From: Ciona savignyi
Lineage: Eukaryota > Chordata > Ascidiacea > Phlebobranchia > Cionidae
Length of the DNA stretch: 64,000 bases
Assembly: GCA_000149265.1 (NCBI GenBank)
Contig: CH003266.1
Span: 453,493-517,492, forward strand
Direction of reading: 5' to 3'
Position numbers and translations under genes: made by a program. Of this stretch, positions 34,944 through 47,700 are shown in pieces. The first letter of the stretch is position 1, and each line of letters starts with the position of its first letter. The notes beneath the pieces are model-generated. The model was not told the origin of the DNA. It saw only the letters and a program-made list of their open reading frames with translations, and ran no database searches.

Positions 34944-35198
34944 ATTTCAGCCGAAGAGTTGTAGGTGCGAAACTGGTCGGTAGCGAGTCGGTTGTGTCCT
35001 TGGGCAAGGCACTTAACGGACATTGCCTGAACCCAGCGGATTAATGAGTTCTACTAAATTAAAGGAACGTGTAATTCATACATACCACACTGCAATAGCT
35101 CCGGTAACCCGACGGTAGGCGCGAGTTGATCTGACGATTGCCCGTGTGTTAACGCCCTTGGTTTTCCCATTCACGGGGATAAACATGAATATCCTATC
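34944..35198 (+). repeat. SINE-2, 5'-truncated
   Basis: It begins inside the head (tcagccgaagagttgtaggt) and keeps the core and the atatcctatc end. It is absent at the matching point in copy A (about 8230). Confidence 0.8.
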
Positions 35199-35259
35199 AT
35201 AATATATATATTTGCCTCAAGGTGTCGTGAAAGAGTTACTGTAGATGTAAAACAAATGA

Positions 35260-37380
35260 CACACTGGGAGTAGCTATGCTAGATTTTCTATCAACCTAAG
35301 ATTTAATTTTGATGAATTGTGATATTAATGGTTACTAGGTCTACAAGGGTTTGACTGCATTGCAAATGTTACAACCAAACAAAAGAAACATCGTTTTTAA
35401 ACGGAGACTCCTTTGGCATCTCAGTTTAACGCAACGTTGGGTATACAGAGATGTTATTTTTTACATTTTACAACATTTTATAGACCTATTAGCACCGTAA
35501 TTAGTTGAAGTAGCCAACTGTATAAAACATGTGGAATAATATAACTTTACTGAACCGTTATTGGCGTAAAGTATTTTATATACACAAATAATAGAATATT
35601 AATTAAATTCCAGACGATTTTAAATATTTTTGCATGTTATGAATAGCTGTATGTATATATGAAGATATGTTTACGCACGAAATCAGAATATCGTGTTATA
35701 GCACCTGTGTTGTGTGAGCAACCGTGGTTGACGACCAGTCGCCTTTCACACGCGATGCGAGAGGAGCTAAGAAAAAGGCAAGCCAAGTTACGGGATTACT
35801 TCATTCAGCTCAAATAATAGTACGAACGGGCGATCCGTGCCGGTTGTCAGGTTTTGTTTAATTTACAGCAGCTGAACAGAAATTGACAATAAATTTCACA
35901 TCAGTAAACCTTTAGATGAAGAATTGCGGATATATTTCTAGAATGTTTTTAGTGGAAGTTTATGGCCGTTGCAGAAATCAGTCGTTTACTGAAAGAGTAA
36001 ATTAATTTATTAGTTAAATAGCTCGGGAAGGATTACAGTTTCAGACTAACCAATCCACAAAGAAAATTAGTTTAGTTTATTCATTTTTTGCCCTAGTATT
36101 TAAAAATGGCAAGCGAATAAAATAGCGACACGGGAACAGGAAAATAAACTAAATTTTACTGCCTATACACACTATACTGCGCAAATTTGTGTTTTGATAA
36201 AGCCATTAGATTAGAAAGTAGCAAAGCAAACTTTTGTGTAGGCTTACTTACTGTGAGATAATATTTTATATCCAGTATATGCCATGTGTGCAGAGTTGGT
36301 GACAAAGGTGATATCCTACGAAGCCAGCAATAAATAAAGTTTGATTCACTAAACACATATGACAAGGAGAAAAACAGTTTAAAACACAAAACCCAAGTTT
36401 TAAAATTCAAAAAAATTGTATTGGCTTTAAAAAATTGACACTAACAGTTTATGCTGATATAACTTTTATAGTTTTTTTGTCAAGCAATATTTTGTTATTC
36501 AGCTAGTTTCCTGGTGACGAGCCCAACCGTACAATAGGAGCGTTAAGAAACATGTAGACTATACAGCGCACCGTATAGGCTCGCCGGTCCATTATCTTGG
36601 CCGATTTACGAATAGTAGATTCATTCATTGTACATATCCTTCTACAGACAGCAAACCGCATCTGGCATTAGTTGGACCATTGACGTATGTTGCTGTTCAG
36701 CGTTGTTTTAACTTTCGGAATACACAAGAGGCAAAAAATCGTATAATCTTGTTAAAATAGGAGTTGTTGTAAACCGCCGTAAAATGGTTTATTAGCATGT
36801 AATGAAACTAGAGGATATTGACCATTTATTAAATGTGTTGACACTTCTTAAATAAAATGACTTGATTACTTAGCGTTTTCTCCCATCAAATCTGGCTTTC
36901 ACTCAACCGGATAGAATAGCTTTTATTGAATTGTGTGGTTAAATATATTAAACAAATAGTTAGGCTTTGTTGTTTTTGGATTTGAGCGTTTATTTTCAAA
37001 AGTGACTTCTGCCTTTTGTGTTGGATTAAAATTTAACGCTTCCGTCTGCCAAATGTCAGTTGTAATAAAATATTAAAGAGTCATAATTATCGTACTGTTT
37101 TCGGGCAGTGTTTGTGAACAATGCTCTACTATGTGCTGAGGTATTGAACCTGCACTACTTAAATTAATTGAGATTTACGCTTTGATTTTGTCTGAGCACT
37201 GCAAACGTTTTGAGTCGCATCAAACAGGTTGCTATATGTGTCTATATGCCTGTAATTAAGATTCGTTTAATTGCCGGCACTTGTACTGCACTTAACTAAG
37301 TATTATATTACTTCAAGACACTCTGTAGTAATTAGGCTGATAAGTGAGTAACTGTTCTTAACAAACTGCGCCGAGCAGAG
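35260..37380. other. Upstream region of the CRIM1-like gene (copy B)
   Basis: Non-coding and collinear with 8500-11090 apart from the hAT insertion in A. It contains the single uninterrupted gtgctgag site near 37133. Confidence 0.55.
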
Positions 37381-37388
37381 CTACGAAG

Positions 37389-37395
37389 TATAAAT
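37389..37395 (+). promoter_or_regulatory. Possible TATA box of the CRIM1-like gene
   Basis: TATAAAT about 138 bp upstream of the ATG at 37527, in a conserved stretch matching copy A. Confidence 0.35.
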
Positions 37396-37526
37396 CTAAG
37401 TCTGTATTAAAACCCAAAACTCCTAAAGAACAAACCAACGGAATATATATCGAGGAAATCACTGCGAAAGCCTGGTGGTTGCAGCTACTTGCATATCAAC
37501 TTGAAACCAAGCAGATTTTAAGAACA

Positions 37527-40500
37527 ATGTTTCGTGAATATCACCTCTTGACTTTGGCATTGCTCTGCGTTTTCTCGGGCTTTGTGGATGGACTTTCGTG
37601 CAGAGCGTGTAATCCCTCCAGATGTGAATTAAAAGATCCGGCATCATGTCCCGGCGGGACAGTTCGCGACGCATGCGAGTAAGTAAATTCGATATGTACG
37701 GTAATGTGGCGTAATGGTTAACGCGACCGATACATATACCGACTCTTATACAAAAAAAAAACGGTCCTGGTGACGAGCCCATAATGGGTTCGAAACTTGG
37801 TTCGGTCAAGAAAAAAAGTAAATTCGATGTTTTACACTTCACTTTCCGCTAGTTACTGGTAGTGTGCCAATTTTTAATCCTCAAATAGTGTCTTGGTTAA
37901 TATCATGGCCTTTTTAACGTTTCTAAGGCTTTCATTGTAGTGAATATGAATCATGCGCCATTGTGCTTATGAGAATAGCCCGCTATTTCGTATGTGTAAT
38001 GTGAACTAATGTGTCCAGCGGTTGTTCTTATGGTGTAATACCTATAAATAGGCGATGAACGGGCCGGGTGCAAGCGCAACCTGCTCAACCTTTCTGGTTA
38101 CCACAGGAGAAAGTTAGTCTTAGAATAATAATTTGTACGGAGCGGTTAAGGCCCGCACATCAACGTATTAAGCTAAAGCTTCTACGCCCCAGGCGTTCAA
38201 TCTGGGATATGAATTCAACGATATTCAGCGAATCTGTCGGCTTTCGATAAGATTTTTTTATGTTGCTTAATCCCTTCCCTTTTTTTATTTTAATGACGTA
38301 GGCAATTCTATCCTTACCCAAGAAGCGGAAAATAGGCTTGATGTAATTCATAAATAACGCAAAATTAAACGTGTCGATCGGAATTGTCGTAATTTTATTC
38401 CCTATTTACTGAAAAACATCTAAACCGATTCGCGAACCTCAGATTTCGGTAAAGTTTCATTTTCGGATTTCCGGTGAAGTTTTTTTTTCAGATTTCGACA
38501 AAAACACTAAAAACCTTTTCAAAACACTAAAACCTTTTATATTTTCGACAGATGCTGTATGGAATGCGCCAAGCTTGAGGGCGAGGAATGTGGGGGCATA
38601 TTTGGCATCAAAGGTCAATGTGATGCTCACCTTTCTTGTATTATACAACCAAACAACGGGGATCCATTGGACGGCAATGTAGCTGGTGTTTGCAAAGGTA
38701 AGCGTTCAACTTTCACGCCATATGTACGGTGGTTTGGCCGATTGGTTAACGCGACCGATACATATGCAGACTTACATACCAAAAAAAACGGTCTTAGCAA
38801 CTATCCCTCCCTGGGTTCGAAATTAAAGCCGGTAAAAAAACTTGCACGCCAAATGTACGGTCGTTTGGCCGATTGGTTAACGCGACCGATACATATACAG
38901 ACTTACATACCAAAAAACGGTCTTAGCAACTATCCATCCCTGGGTTCGAAACTAAAACCGGTAAAAAAAACTTGCACGCCAAATGTACGGTCGTTTGGCC
39001 GATTGGTTAACGCGACCGATACATATACAGACTTACATACCAAAAAACGGTCTTAGCAACTATCCCTCTCTGGGTTCGAAACTAAAACCGGTAAAAAAAC
39101 TTGCACGTGTGTGGCCGTGTGGCCGAATGGTTAACGCGACCGATACATATACCGATTTTTTTACTTAAAAACGGTCCTAGTGACGAGCCCATCATGGGTT
39201 CGAAAAAAAAACTTACACGCCATATGAATTACTTAGATGACGGACTGACGGTTCGTGTCTATGAAGATATATACGCTCTTCTTTAATACAAACATTATTG
39301 GTGTTCATTTTATTGGGTGGGATAAAGCACATCGTCGAAATTCCTTGCATCTCAGTCACAATAGCTGGGATTAAAAACCAAAAGAAAGTAATCCAAGCTG
39401 AAAGCTAGAACGTGTAAACAGGAACGAGGGAACACTAACGCGTTCGTTGTTTTGGCACCTTCTCGGGACTTTTGAAACGCAATATTTCACATGGCCCTTA
39501 GGTTCCCCGGGTGAAAGCGGTCTTGACTTAAGTGTTGTGATCGTACACCGCGCTTTAACAGAAACACAAGCTTTTACAAAGGCAGTGACAAATAGGGGAA
39601 GTGCAAAACGACATTTTCTAAAGCTTCCTCAGAACATTGTTGCTTGAACTGCCCGACAGCTGCGTTAAATGCCTTTTTAAACTTCATGTAGAACATGGAA
39701 TGTTTTATATATTAACATCATCGTGACTTGAACTCCAAACACTACGCCATTATCGCTTGTATGCGCATGAACCGTGCAAATAAATGCCAGGCTAAAAACG
39801 ACACAAAAGGCCAAGTCACCCTTTGTTTCTTTACAACTCATTCGTTGTTTAACAAGTAACTTGAGTCCAGTCTATATTTCGGAAGGTGACCTGACTTTAA
39901 TTCATCGATTGTTTGCTGTAACGCTTATTCGGTTACATAACTACTCTCTTTTATTTCGACGGTGAATTAATTCATTGTTTCATGTATCAAATATCCCTCA
40001 GTATAATGAATGGCTCTTCTAACCACGCTAACCTTGTTGTTTTAGAAACAAGGCAAGCTTCGTCTCATCAAAATAGTTGAAACCATATCCATATTTCGTT
40101 TAAATATTTGTTTACGGCCATCGCTCATAATGCCTGTTGTCGATATCGGCAAATAGTCAGCCGTGATTATGGGTCGAGAGATCGCTGTTGTATCTGTAAA
40201 CAACACAAAAACTGGAAGGCGGACTTCGAAAACGTGGTCGCGCGACTTTTCAAGGGTGATGCATCCGGCCCCACCCTTTATGCCGAACATAAACGCGTAT
40301 ACGGACGTGCTGTTTGCTGCAAGTTTTAGCTCGAAAAGTCCTTGCGCAATCTAAACAACACTTAAGAGCTCGTGTAAGACCATTTTAAATTCGCTTTAGA
40401 ATGGCGCGATAGGTGTGTTAAACAGGGCATTTGTGCTAGCTCTTTTTGTATTATTATTTTCATTTGTGCTAGCTACTTTTCCTTTGCTGTTTAAACTTCA

Positions 40501-41708
40501 TCGTACGGTTTATTCGCCACATCCAGTTGGACTATGCAGCATATTGCTGGTTGCGAGTATCTAAGATAGCTCAGGACGCAATGTTTGCGTGCAAACTGCC
40601 CTGGCTGGTCACGGAAGATTACCCACGGCCGCTAGCGTTTAAATGTGCCGTAAGTGCTCTTATTACACAGATATGCGCACGGCCTACGCTGCGAAGGCTG
40701 AATCTTTATTTTGTCCATACAGCTTTTATGGAAAATAAAACGGAACGTTTAAAGGAATCCATTGGCGAAATGGCCTCGCGTTTTTGCGAGAATAACAGTT
40801 CAAAATAGAATGACAGACCACACAAGCACAGTTATTGCCCTTCATTCGAGCATGTCATACTGCTCTGGCAAGTAATTCACTTGACGTATATCTTACCTAA
40901 ACTAATCGGGCAAAAATTTTCCATCGTCTAGGTGATTCAAAATATAATTAAAAACAAATCGTTATTTTACGCATTCCGTATTCACAGTCAACCGTCAAAC
41001 CACGTATACACGAAACACCTGTACCAAATCAAAGCTTGTGTCTAGTTCCGTTTAAAACTGCAAACACACCCATTAAAGTTTACCCTAAGTTTAATTATAC
41101 TCCCTCGTAAGGTTAAATGTGAGTGAAGGGTTAAACGTCCTAGTTGTCGTTTATGCGTTCTGTTGTTTGACAATGTGTCCGATGACAAAGCCAAAACATT
41201 TCTGTTTCAGCAATGGTAAACGCTTGTCTATTTTAACTGTCGCAAGTTTCAAGTTCAATCGTCACAGTATACCCTGAAGCTTAATTGCCGTTGCCAACAA
41301 CATGATTTAGATTTTCTATTTGAATAAGAAACTAATGACGTTTTCGTGGTGAAATTTATTTTTTAGGTATGAACTTAAATTGGTTCCACTAATGTTTTGA
41401 AAACACAGTTTAGGTGACTGTAATATTAGCACACCGCGGGCATTTAAAAAAGAATGCGAGTTGAAATGTTTTGTTTAAATTGAAAAATTGCCACATATAT
41501 CTCTTCTATATTCGAGTAAATATGTTAAAGGTAAACCTATCCCCGTTTTTGACAGCCACCACCTCGCTTACGGCTTCAGACCACTGCCACCAGCGCACAT
41601 TCGAAGGATGCAATTTGACAGGGAGAAAATGCGTCTGCAGACGACAACTTGCGTGCAAAAATCCGTACCGCTTCACCTCGGCTGATAGCTGTCGACGTCA
41701 CACACACC
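37527..41708 (+). CDS. CRIM1: CRIM1 exons 1-3: signal peptide, IGFBP domain, Cys-rich linker
   Basis: Exon 1 (37527-37678, donor gtaagt) starts at the first ATG whose product opens with a clean signal peptide (MFREYHLLTLALLCVFSGF), then LSCRACNPSRCELKD. Exon 2 (38552-38697) completes the IGFBP fold with ECCMEC, EECGGIFGIKGQC and GVCK. Exon 3 (41556-41708) encodes CHQRTFEGCNLTGRKCVC and CKNPYRFTSADSC, the short segment that follows the IGFBP domain in CRIM1. All three exons are duplicated at 11230-15277. Confidence 0.92.
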
Positions 41709-44700
41709 GTAAGATAATAATTCATTGTTGAGTAATTATCCTTTAAAATTCCCTTTCATTTTAGAAAATTAATAATAATTGGGCCTGTCGAACGTTAATG
41801 AATGTCTACCATCAATGGCGTTTTTACATTTGTTATAATACAGGGGAAATGAGGGTAGTGGTATTTTCAACCCTTTGTAAATGCGAGCTGTAAGCTCATC
41901 ACATAAATCGTTTGCACATAGTTTAGCTTCTAATGGACTGAAAGTGCCGTGCAAATGTTTGACATACAAGTGCTAATAATTTGCCGATGGGTAGTCGGAA
42001 GGAAGCCAGCTCATATCGGAGATAAAGATGGCCTTATCTTCCGAGCGCTGCATTCTTATTTTGACGTTAACTCATGGCTACTTATACCTAAGTTTACCTT
42101 GCACTCAGACCTTTGTTCACCGGTCGAAGGTAGTTCAGTTTGCCGGGATATTTTCAACGCTATCTATCACGAAAAGTATTTCTTCCGTACACAGCTCTCA
42201 CTGGGATATTTGCGCCTCGACCGCTAATGGCTGTTTTCATATTAGCACATTGAGCGTCGGGCCAACTACGGGGTGATGATGCAGCAATAGTAGTCATTTA
42301 TTAACACGCATACCCGGCCTTTCAAATGTGATACATTAATCCGTTTTTGATGGAATGTTCGACCGCTTAACTTTTACAGTTTTACGAAGGACTGCCAGGA
42401 TTTGGCAGTGTGTTAAGGGTTTAATTCGTGTCGTGCATAAACAAGTGGCGATCTCGGTACATCGAAGATACACCGCATAATCACCTAACTGAGCCGTTTG
42501 TTAAACAGTCATAAGCGGATCTCGGGCACGTCATAACTAAATAGGATTTACAAGAGCAAATTGTTGTTCAATTTAGCGCGCTTTTGGAGATAGAAAAATA
42601 TTATGGGTTCGTCCTAACACTCCTAGCGAATGTATGCCTGAATAGCATTGAATTCGTTTTTTTAATTTTAGAAAAACTTGTATTCATTTATATACATCTT
42701 TTTATGTTGCTGAATATGTCTTTTTGATCGCTCGACGTTGTTACCCTTCGTTCTACAGTACATCCGGCCGGTTTGGGCAAAATACCAGACACTCATCCAG
42801 TCGCGAGGATCTACTAATTTCTAAGATAATCACAGCAATGGCGTTTGGATACTAAGCCTATCGCTGTTTAATATTGCGAATGTCATTTTCCTAGCCAAAT
42901 TACGCACAAAACAGTGTTCGGCAGAAAAAAAGATGACGGCTCAGTCAACACCATAAATTTATTGTTTTCCTGCCGATGGGATCGAGGGCCATAAAATCAA
43001 TCCTGTTTTCTCCGAATAGCCTTGGCGACCATGGAGCTGGCTGGCATTACGTCATCTTATAATAAATTCGGTCAGTGTACGGAGGTCGGGTGTTAGACAG
43101 AAACACGACTACTCCCTTATGATAAACACTGGTGGAAGGTCGAAAACTTCCATCTAGCTACAGATTTATTTCCAAGTGACTCTCTTTGCCAAGATTTTTT
43201 TTTCTTTTCTTTTCCGAGCTAAGTTTTGAACCCATGATGGGCTCGTCATTAGCACCGTTTTTTTTGTATAAGAGTTAGTATACTCTCTTTAAAAGAGTTG
43301 TTTTTTTGTATAAGAGTTGGTATACTCTCTTTATAAGAGTTGTTTTTTTGTATAAGAGTTGGTATACTCTCTTTATAAGAGTTGTTTTTTTGTATAAGAG
43401 TTGGTATACTAAACTTTATACTCTCTTTGCCAAGATAAACGAGCTCACGCGCCAATAATCAATTGCTGAAAAGGCCACCACAACGTTAGTAAATTTTAAT
43501 AAGGCCGATCTTGTTTTGCGTTATTACTTGGTGGCCATTGAGGATTATTAAATGGAGCCACACGCCCTTGTTTTGGAAGTCCCTTCGACTCGCTTCGGGT
43601 TTATAAAAATATTGAATTTAGACTTTTGTAAATAAAGGTCCGTAGAATCGGACCAGAGAAGCTGTGTCATAGCGAACCTTGACAAGACAAAGTACTGGCT
43701 GTGAAACCGTGGTTAAAACTCATCCCGCCCACGGCTAGATGTTTAAGGATTCTTGGTAGATACGACTAATAACACTTTGGCTGTCGGGTAACGTTGACTT
43801 TTCGCCATCAGCGCCGTTTTGTTCAAAACCGATTTAAATCAATTCCAACTTCGTTCCACTTAAAACGCTTTTACGCCAACCCAAAACAAAACTTAATCGC
43901 TCAGCCATGGAAACATACACGTTGGCCAACATTAAAAATCCAGATATTTAAATTCTTCACGGTCGATTATATGGCCGAAGAGTTGGCCCAACTAGTCATT
44001 TAGTAAAACATAGTGTTTGTCGTGAAGATTTCCTCTCTTGTATAGCAATTGAGAATCTCATATCTTGTTTCGTCTCGTATAGTCCTAAATCGGTGGGAAT
44101 TAATTCATTTGGCCATAACTCATTCATTTAAATAACTACGTGTTAGTCTGACTGCTTTATTTTTCGTACATACGAATAACGTTTAGCGGTCATGTCTAAT
44201 TTTACCGAATTTTATTAATTTATGTGCTTTTTAGACGTGTTCTAACAACTGTCGTTTTGCAGTTTTTTTCCCGTTTTCCAATTTTTTTTCAATAGTCCTG
44301 CTTCATGTTTTCATCGTGAAAACAAAAAATAAACTAAACTAAACTAAACTAAAAGGTTAGAATTTTTTTCTTTAACCGAGCCAAGTTTTGAACCCATTAT
44401 GGACTCGTCACTATAGGACCGTTTTTTGTATAGGAATCGGTATATGTATAGGTGGTGTCAACCATTCGGCCACACGACCGTACTGATTAGGAATTCTTAA
44501 CTACGCCCAGCTGTGGTCTGTCGTCCTTGCTTCCTCTTACGGTAATTTCTAATAAATCCGGCGTTTGTTTGCCCTTGACTAACTTCGATCAGCCGAGAAG
44601 TGTTTTTGTTTTGATTCACTTCCAGGGCGACGAACGAAACATGAACCTTGTTATGCGTAATACACCGTGCCATGTTCTGGTTTAGAGCAACATCATTGTG

Positions 44701-47700
44701 TTGTAATGCGCCCTCTCTATACCCCCATATATCAAAGTGACGCTATGCATACATATAACTCGATTGGTGATGATACACGGAGAAATAATTCATTTTCGGT
44801 AACCGCCAATGCCGTGACATGGGATATGTTTAGAAATGACAACATTTACTTTCTAGGCGTGGACTCTGTTACATGTCCTTTGTGGACCACTTGCCTTGTC
44901 ATCTCAAAAGCTTGTTGTTCCACGGTGTGCTCCGTTGGTTTCACCACATATCGCCTATGCGCCACAAAAATAGATAGTTATGTAAACACTGGAAGCTAAA
45001 AATATTCCTCGATTTGAGTGGGCAATCGCTAGTCCGCTCGATTTCCAATGTTCTTCGCCACCCTAAGATGCCCAGTCGTGTACATTTGTGACGTCATAAC
45101 GACCATTGTGCGTTCACTGCTGAGAGCGCACTTGATTCGATCCCTCCTTTGTTTACTTGCGGCGCCTACGTCGGAATGCAGAGATTCTTAGCCGTGACGT
45201 CACGAACCTTGTTATTATTGTGGGCGGGCGGAAAACGGAAAATAATTGGTTCCTCGTGTTTTTAAATAAGCTACATAAAAATAAGCAGTTTGAAAATCTA
45301 AATTCTTGAGCATAAAATAATTATTACCAGTCGTACAAAGCGTAAGATATTCATACAAACCGTACGATTGAATTACCAGTGTTCAGTTATCGAAAAGCAT
45401 TGATAATGCTTGGTTATTTAGACTCGTGGCACCCCCGTCAAAGTTACTGTAATTGAGTAAATCTTACCTTTTTATCTGGAGGCGACAATTTCACGAACCA
45501 CCTATGGAATCATTCGGAAAAACATGTTTACTATCACCAGGAGAAATGGCTTGAATTTACCTTTCACTTCACCCGAAATACTTGCTTTTGTGTGACGTCC
45601 TATTATACCGTGTTATAATGTAGCCACTGTACCCCAACGACCTACCAATAAGTGCCAGTCGGCCTGGGCATATAAGCCTAATGAAAAGCGCTTTTGTCCT
45701 TCTTAAGTCCTCTTTCCAAACGCACTTGATTTAGGTATTTGTTATTGTAAGCCATCGCACACATTAGCTTATACATTTTCAAAATCTTTTAACCTTGTAG
45801 ATTACGAGGTCAAATAATGATAGATACAAAGGAAGAAAATATGTGGTTAGGGAAGGGTGAAAACTGCTCAATCTTATGAGGGTTATGAAGTTTACTGTAA
45901 GAGCTAGGTTTAAATTAAATGTTAGTTTTGGGGTTGTGATTAGTATTTGGATAGGTGCTGGTATTGGTTTCCATACTTTTAGTAAGCGGTTTTCCTCTTC
46001 CCATTTTCCTCCTTTTTGTATTGCCCCTTTCTAGATATCAAAGGACCGAATTAGAACTTGCTGATAGATGCCTTTGTCGTTTTGTTCCTTCCTTACGTAA
46101 ATTCAATTTAATTTTTTTCATGACTGAGGTAAACGCTTGACGGTCTTTTTTTTACTGGGCTTAGTTTCGAACCCCTAAGACCGTTTTTTTCATATAAATT
46201 GGTATATGTATCGGTCGCGTTAACCATTCGGCCACACAACCGTACTCGACCGTCTTAATATTTCGGCTGCTAAGCGACGAACTTATACCCACCAAGCTGT
46301 TTGGCCTGACAACCCCTTTATAAACGAACCGCAACCTATACGTTACTCTTTCGTTTTCAGGTTTAAGATCGAGTTGTTCTGACGTTACATGCGATATCAA
46401 GCACTCGCCAAGGTGTCCGGAAGATTCGGAAATCGTTGAAGGCTACGTACCACCGGGCCAGTGCTGTCCAACGGCCAGCCGATGTGAATGCAAACTGGAG
46501 AACTGCGCTTACCATCTCTGCTCCAGTGACGAGGAAATGCACCCGGTCCGCCGTGGAAATGGAGTACCAGGGTCGTGCTGTGATGAATACGAATGTCGCC
46601 CTCGAGGTTGGTAAATTAGAATCAACGCTTTTCAGAGTGTACCTTGTCAGTAGTATCCAATCAATACCGGGAATAGTTTAGTTTAGTTTTTTTTTTGTTA
46701 CCACGATGAAAACACGAAGCGAGACTATTGATAAAAATTTGGAAAACGGGAAAAACGGCAAAACGACAGTCGTTAGAACACGTCTAAAAAATGTATACTT
46801 CACCAGTAGTATCCAATCATTTATACAAGTAATATATACTTTACCATTAGTATCTATCAACAAAGCTTGTAATATCAAATAGCCATCATATGCCTTGGTT
46901 AGGGAATCATGTTCATTGGTTTAGATTAGCGCGTTTTGGGGCAATCTGTCTCGGCCTTATTATTTTACTATATTATGTGTGAACTAATTCGACTGTTTAT
47001 TGCGTAGGTTTTATTCTCAAAATAAATATCGTGTCAGGACAAGAACACCCATCCCTTAGCTATAGTACACTCATCAATTGTCTACTGCCCATATAAAAAG
47101 CTGGCCTAATACAAGAAAGCAGGAACGTCTTTATCGAGTACGTTTATCTTTTGATGCACCATTACTCAGTGTATATTACCACCTTGAACTTAGTTTAGAC
47201 TTAACTTTTGTGAGTTTAGATTTAAGGTAAATTTGCCGACTTTGTGCCTTAGTATATCTTGATACCTTTGGTTCAAGTAGTCATAAACCTCACTAAAAGT
47301 CGTGTCTATTCAGAAGATTGGTATTTATTAAATATGTTACAAACTATGAACATCAAGTCTAATTTTCTATACCGTCAATGTATATATATATCAATCGTTA
47401 GTATCTTATTAATGTATACTAAAATAGGAACCACTATGTTAACGTCTTATATGTTTTCAGAATCACCTATAGACGAATGTGCAGCTGTCAGATGTGCTTT
47501 GTATCCGTTAACTTCTGTCACCTGTCCGTCCGACAGTGTCGCAGTGCGCGACCCGAACCCAAGTAGTCAATGCTGTCCGGGAGATCCAATGTACGTATAA
47601 TTGTCCGGCCGGTTAGTCTAGTGGTTTAGTGCGACGACTTTCAGCCGAAAGGTTGGAGGTTTAAACTGGTCGCTAGCTAGTTGGTTGTGTCCTTGGGCAA

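Larger units (their letters stand above)
26262..45247. repeat. Copy B of the ~18.8 kb duplicated segment
   Basis: This is the second collinear copy of 1-18815. It runs on without a break into CRIM1 exons 4-17, so it is the copy joined to a whole gene. Relative to A it contains an extra insertion of about 2.4 kb (31480-33840) with kappaB-bearing repeats and a TIR element. It also has one more SINE unit in CRIM1 intron 2 and one more 31-bp unit upstream of peptide gene 1. Confidence 0.9.

Noticed and set aside
36156-36410. Minus-strand frame of 84 codons with a signal-like start
   Set aside because: The frame is not kept in the matching copy A sequence near 9395-9650, and no splice or domain evidence exists.
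46611-46616. gtaaat as donor for CRIM1 exon 4
   Set aside because: It looks better than gttggt at 46607, but its phase does not join the frame of exon 5.
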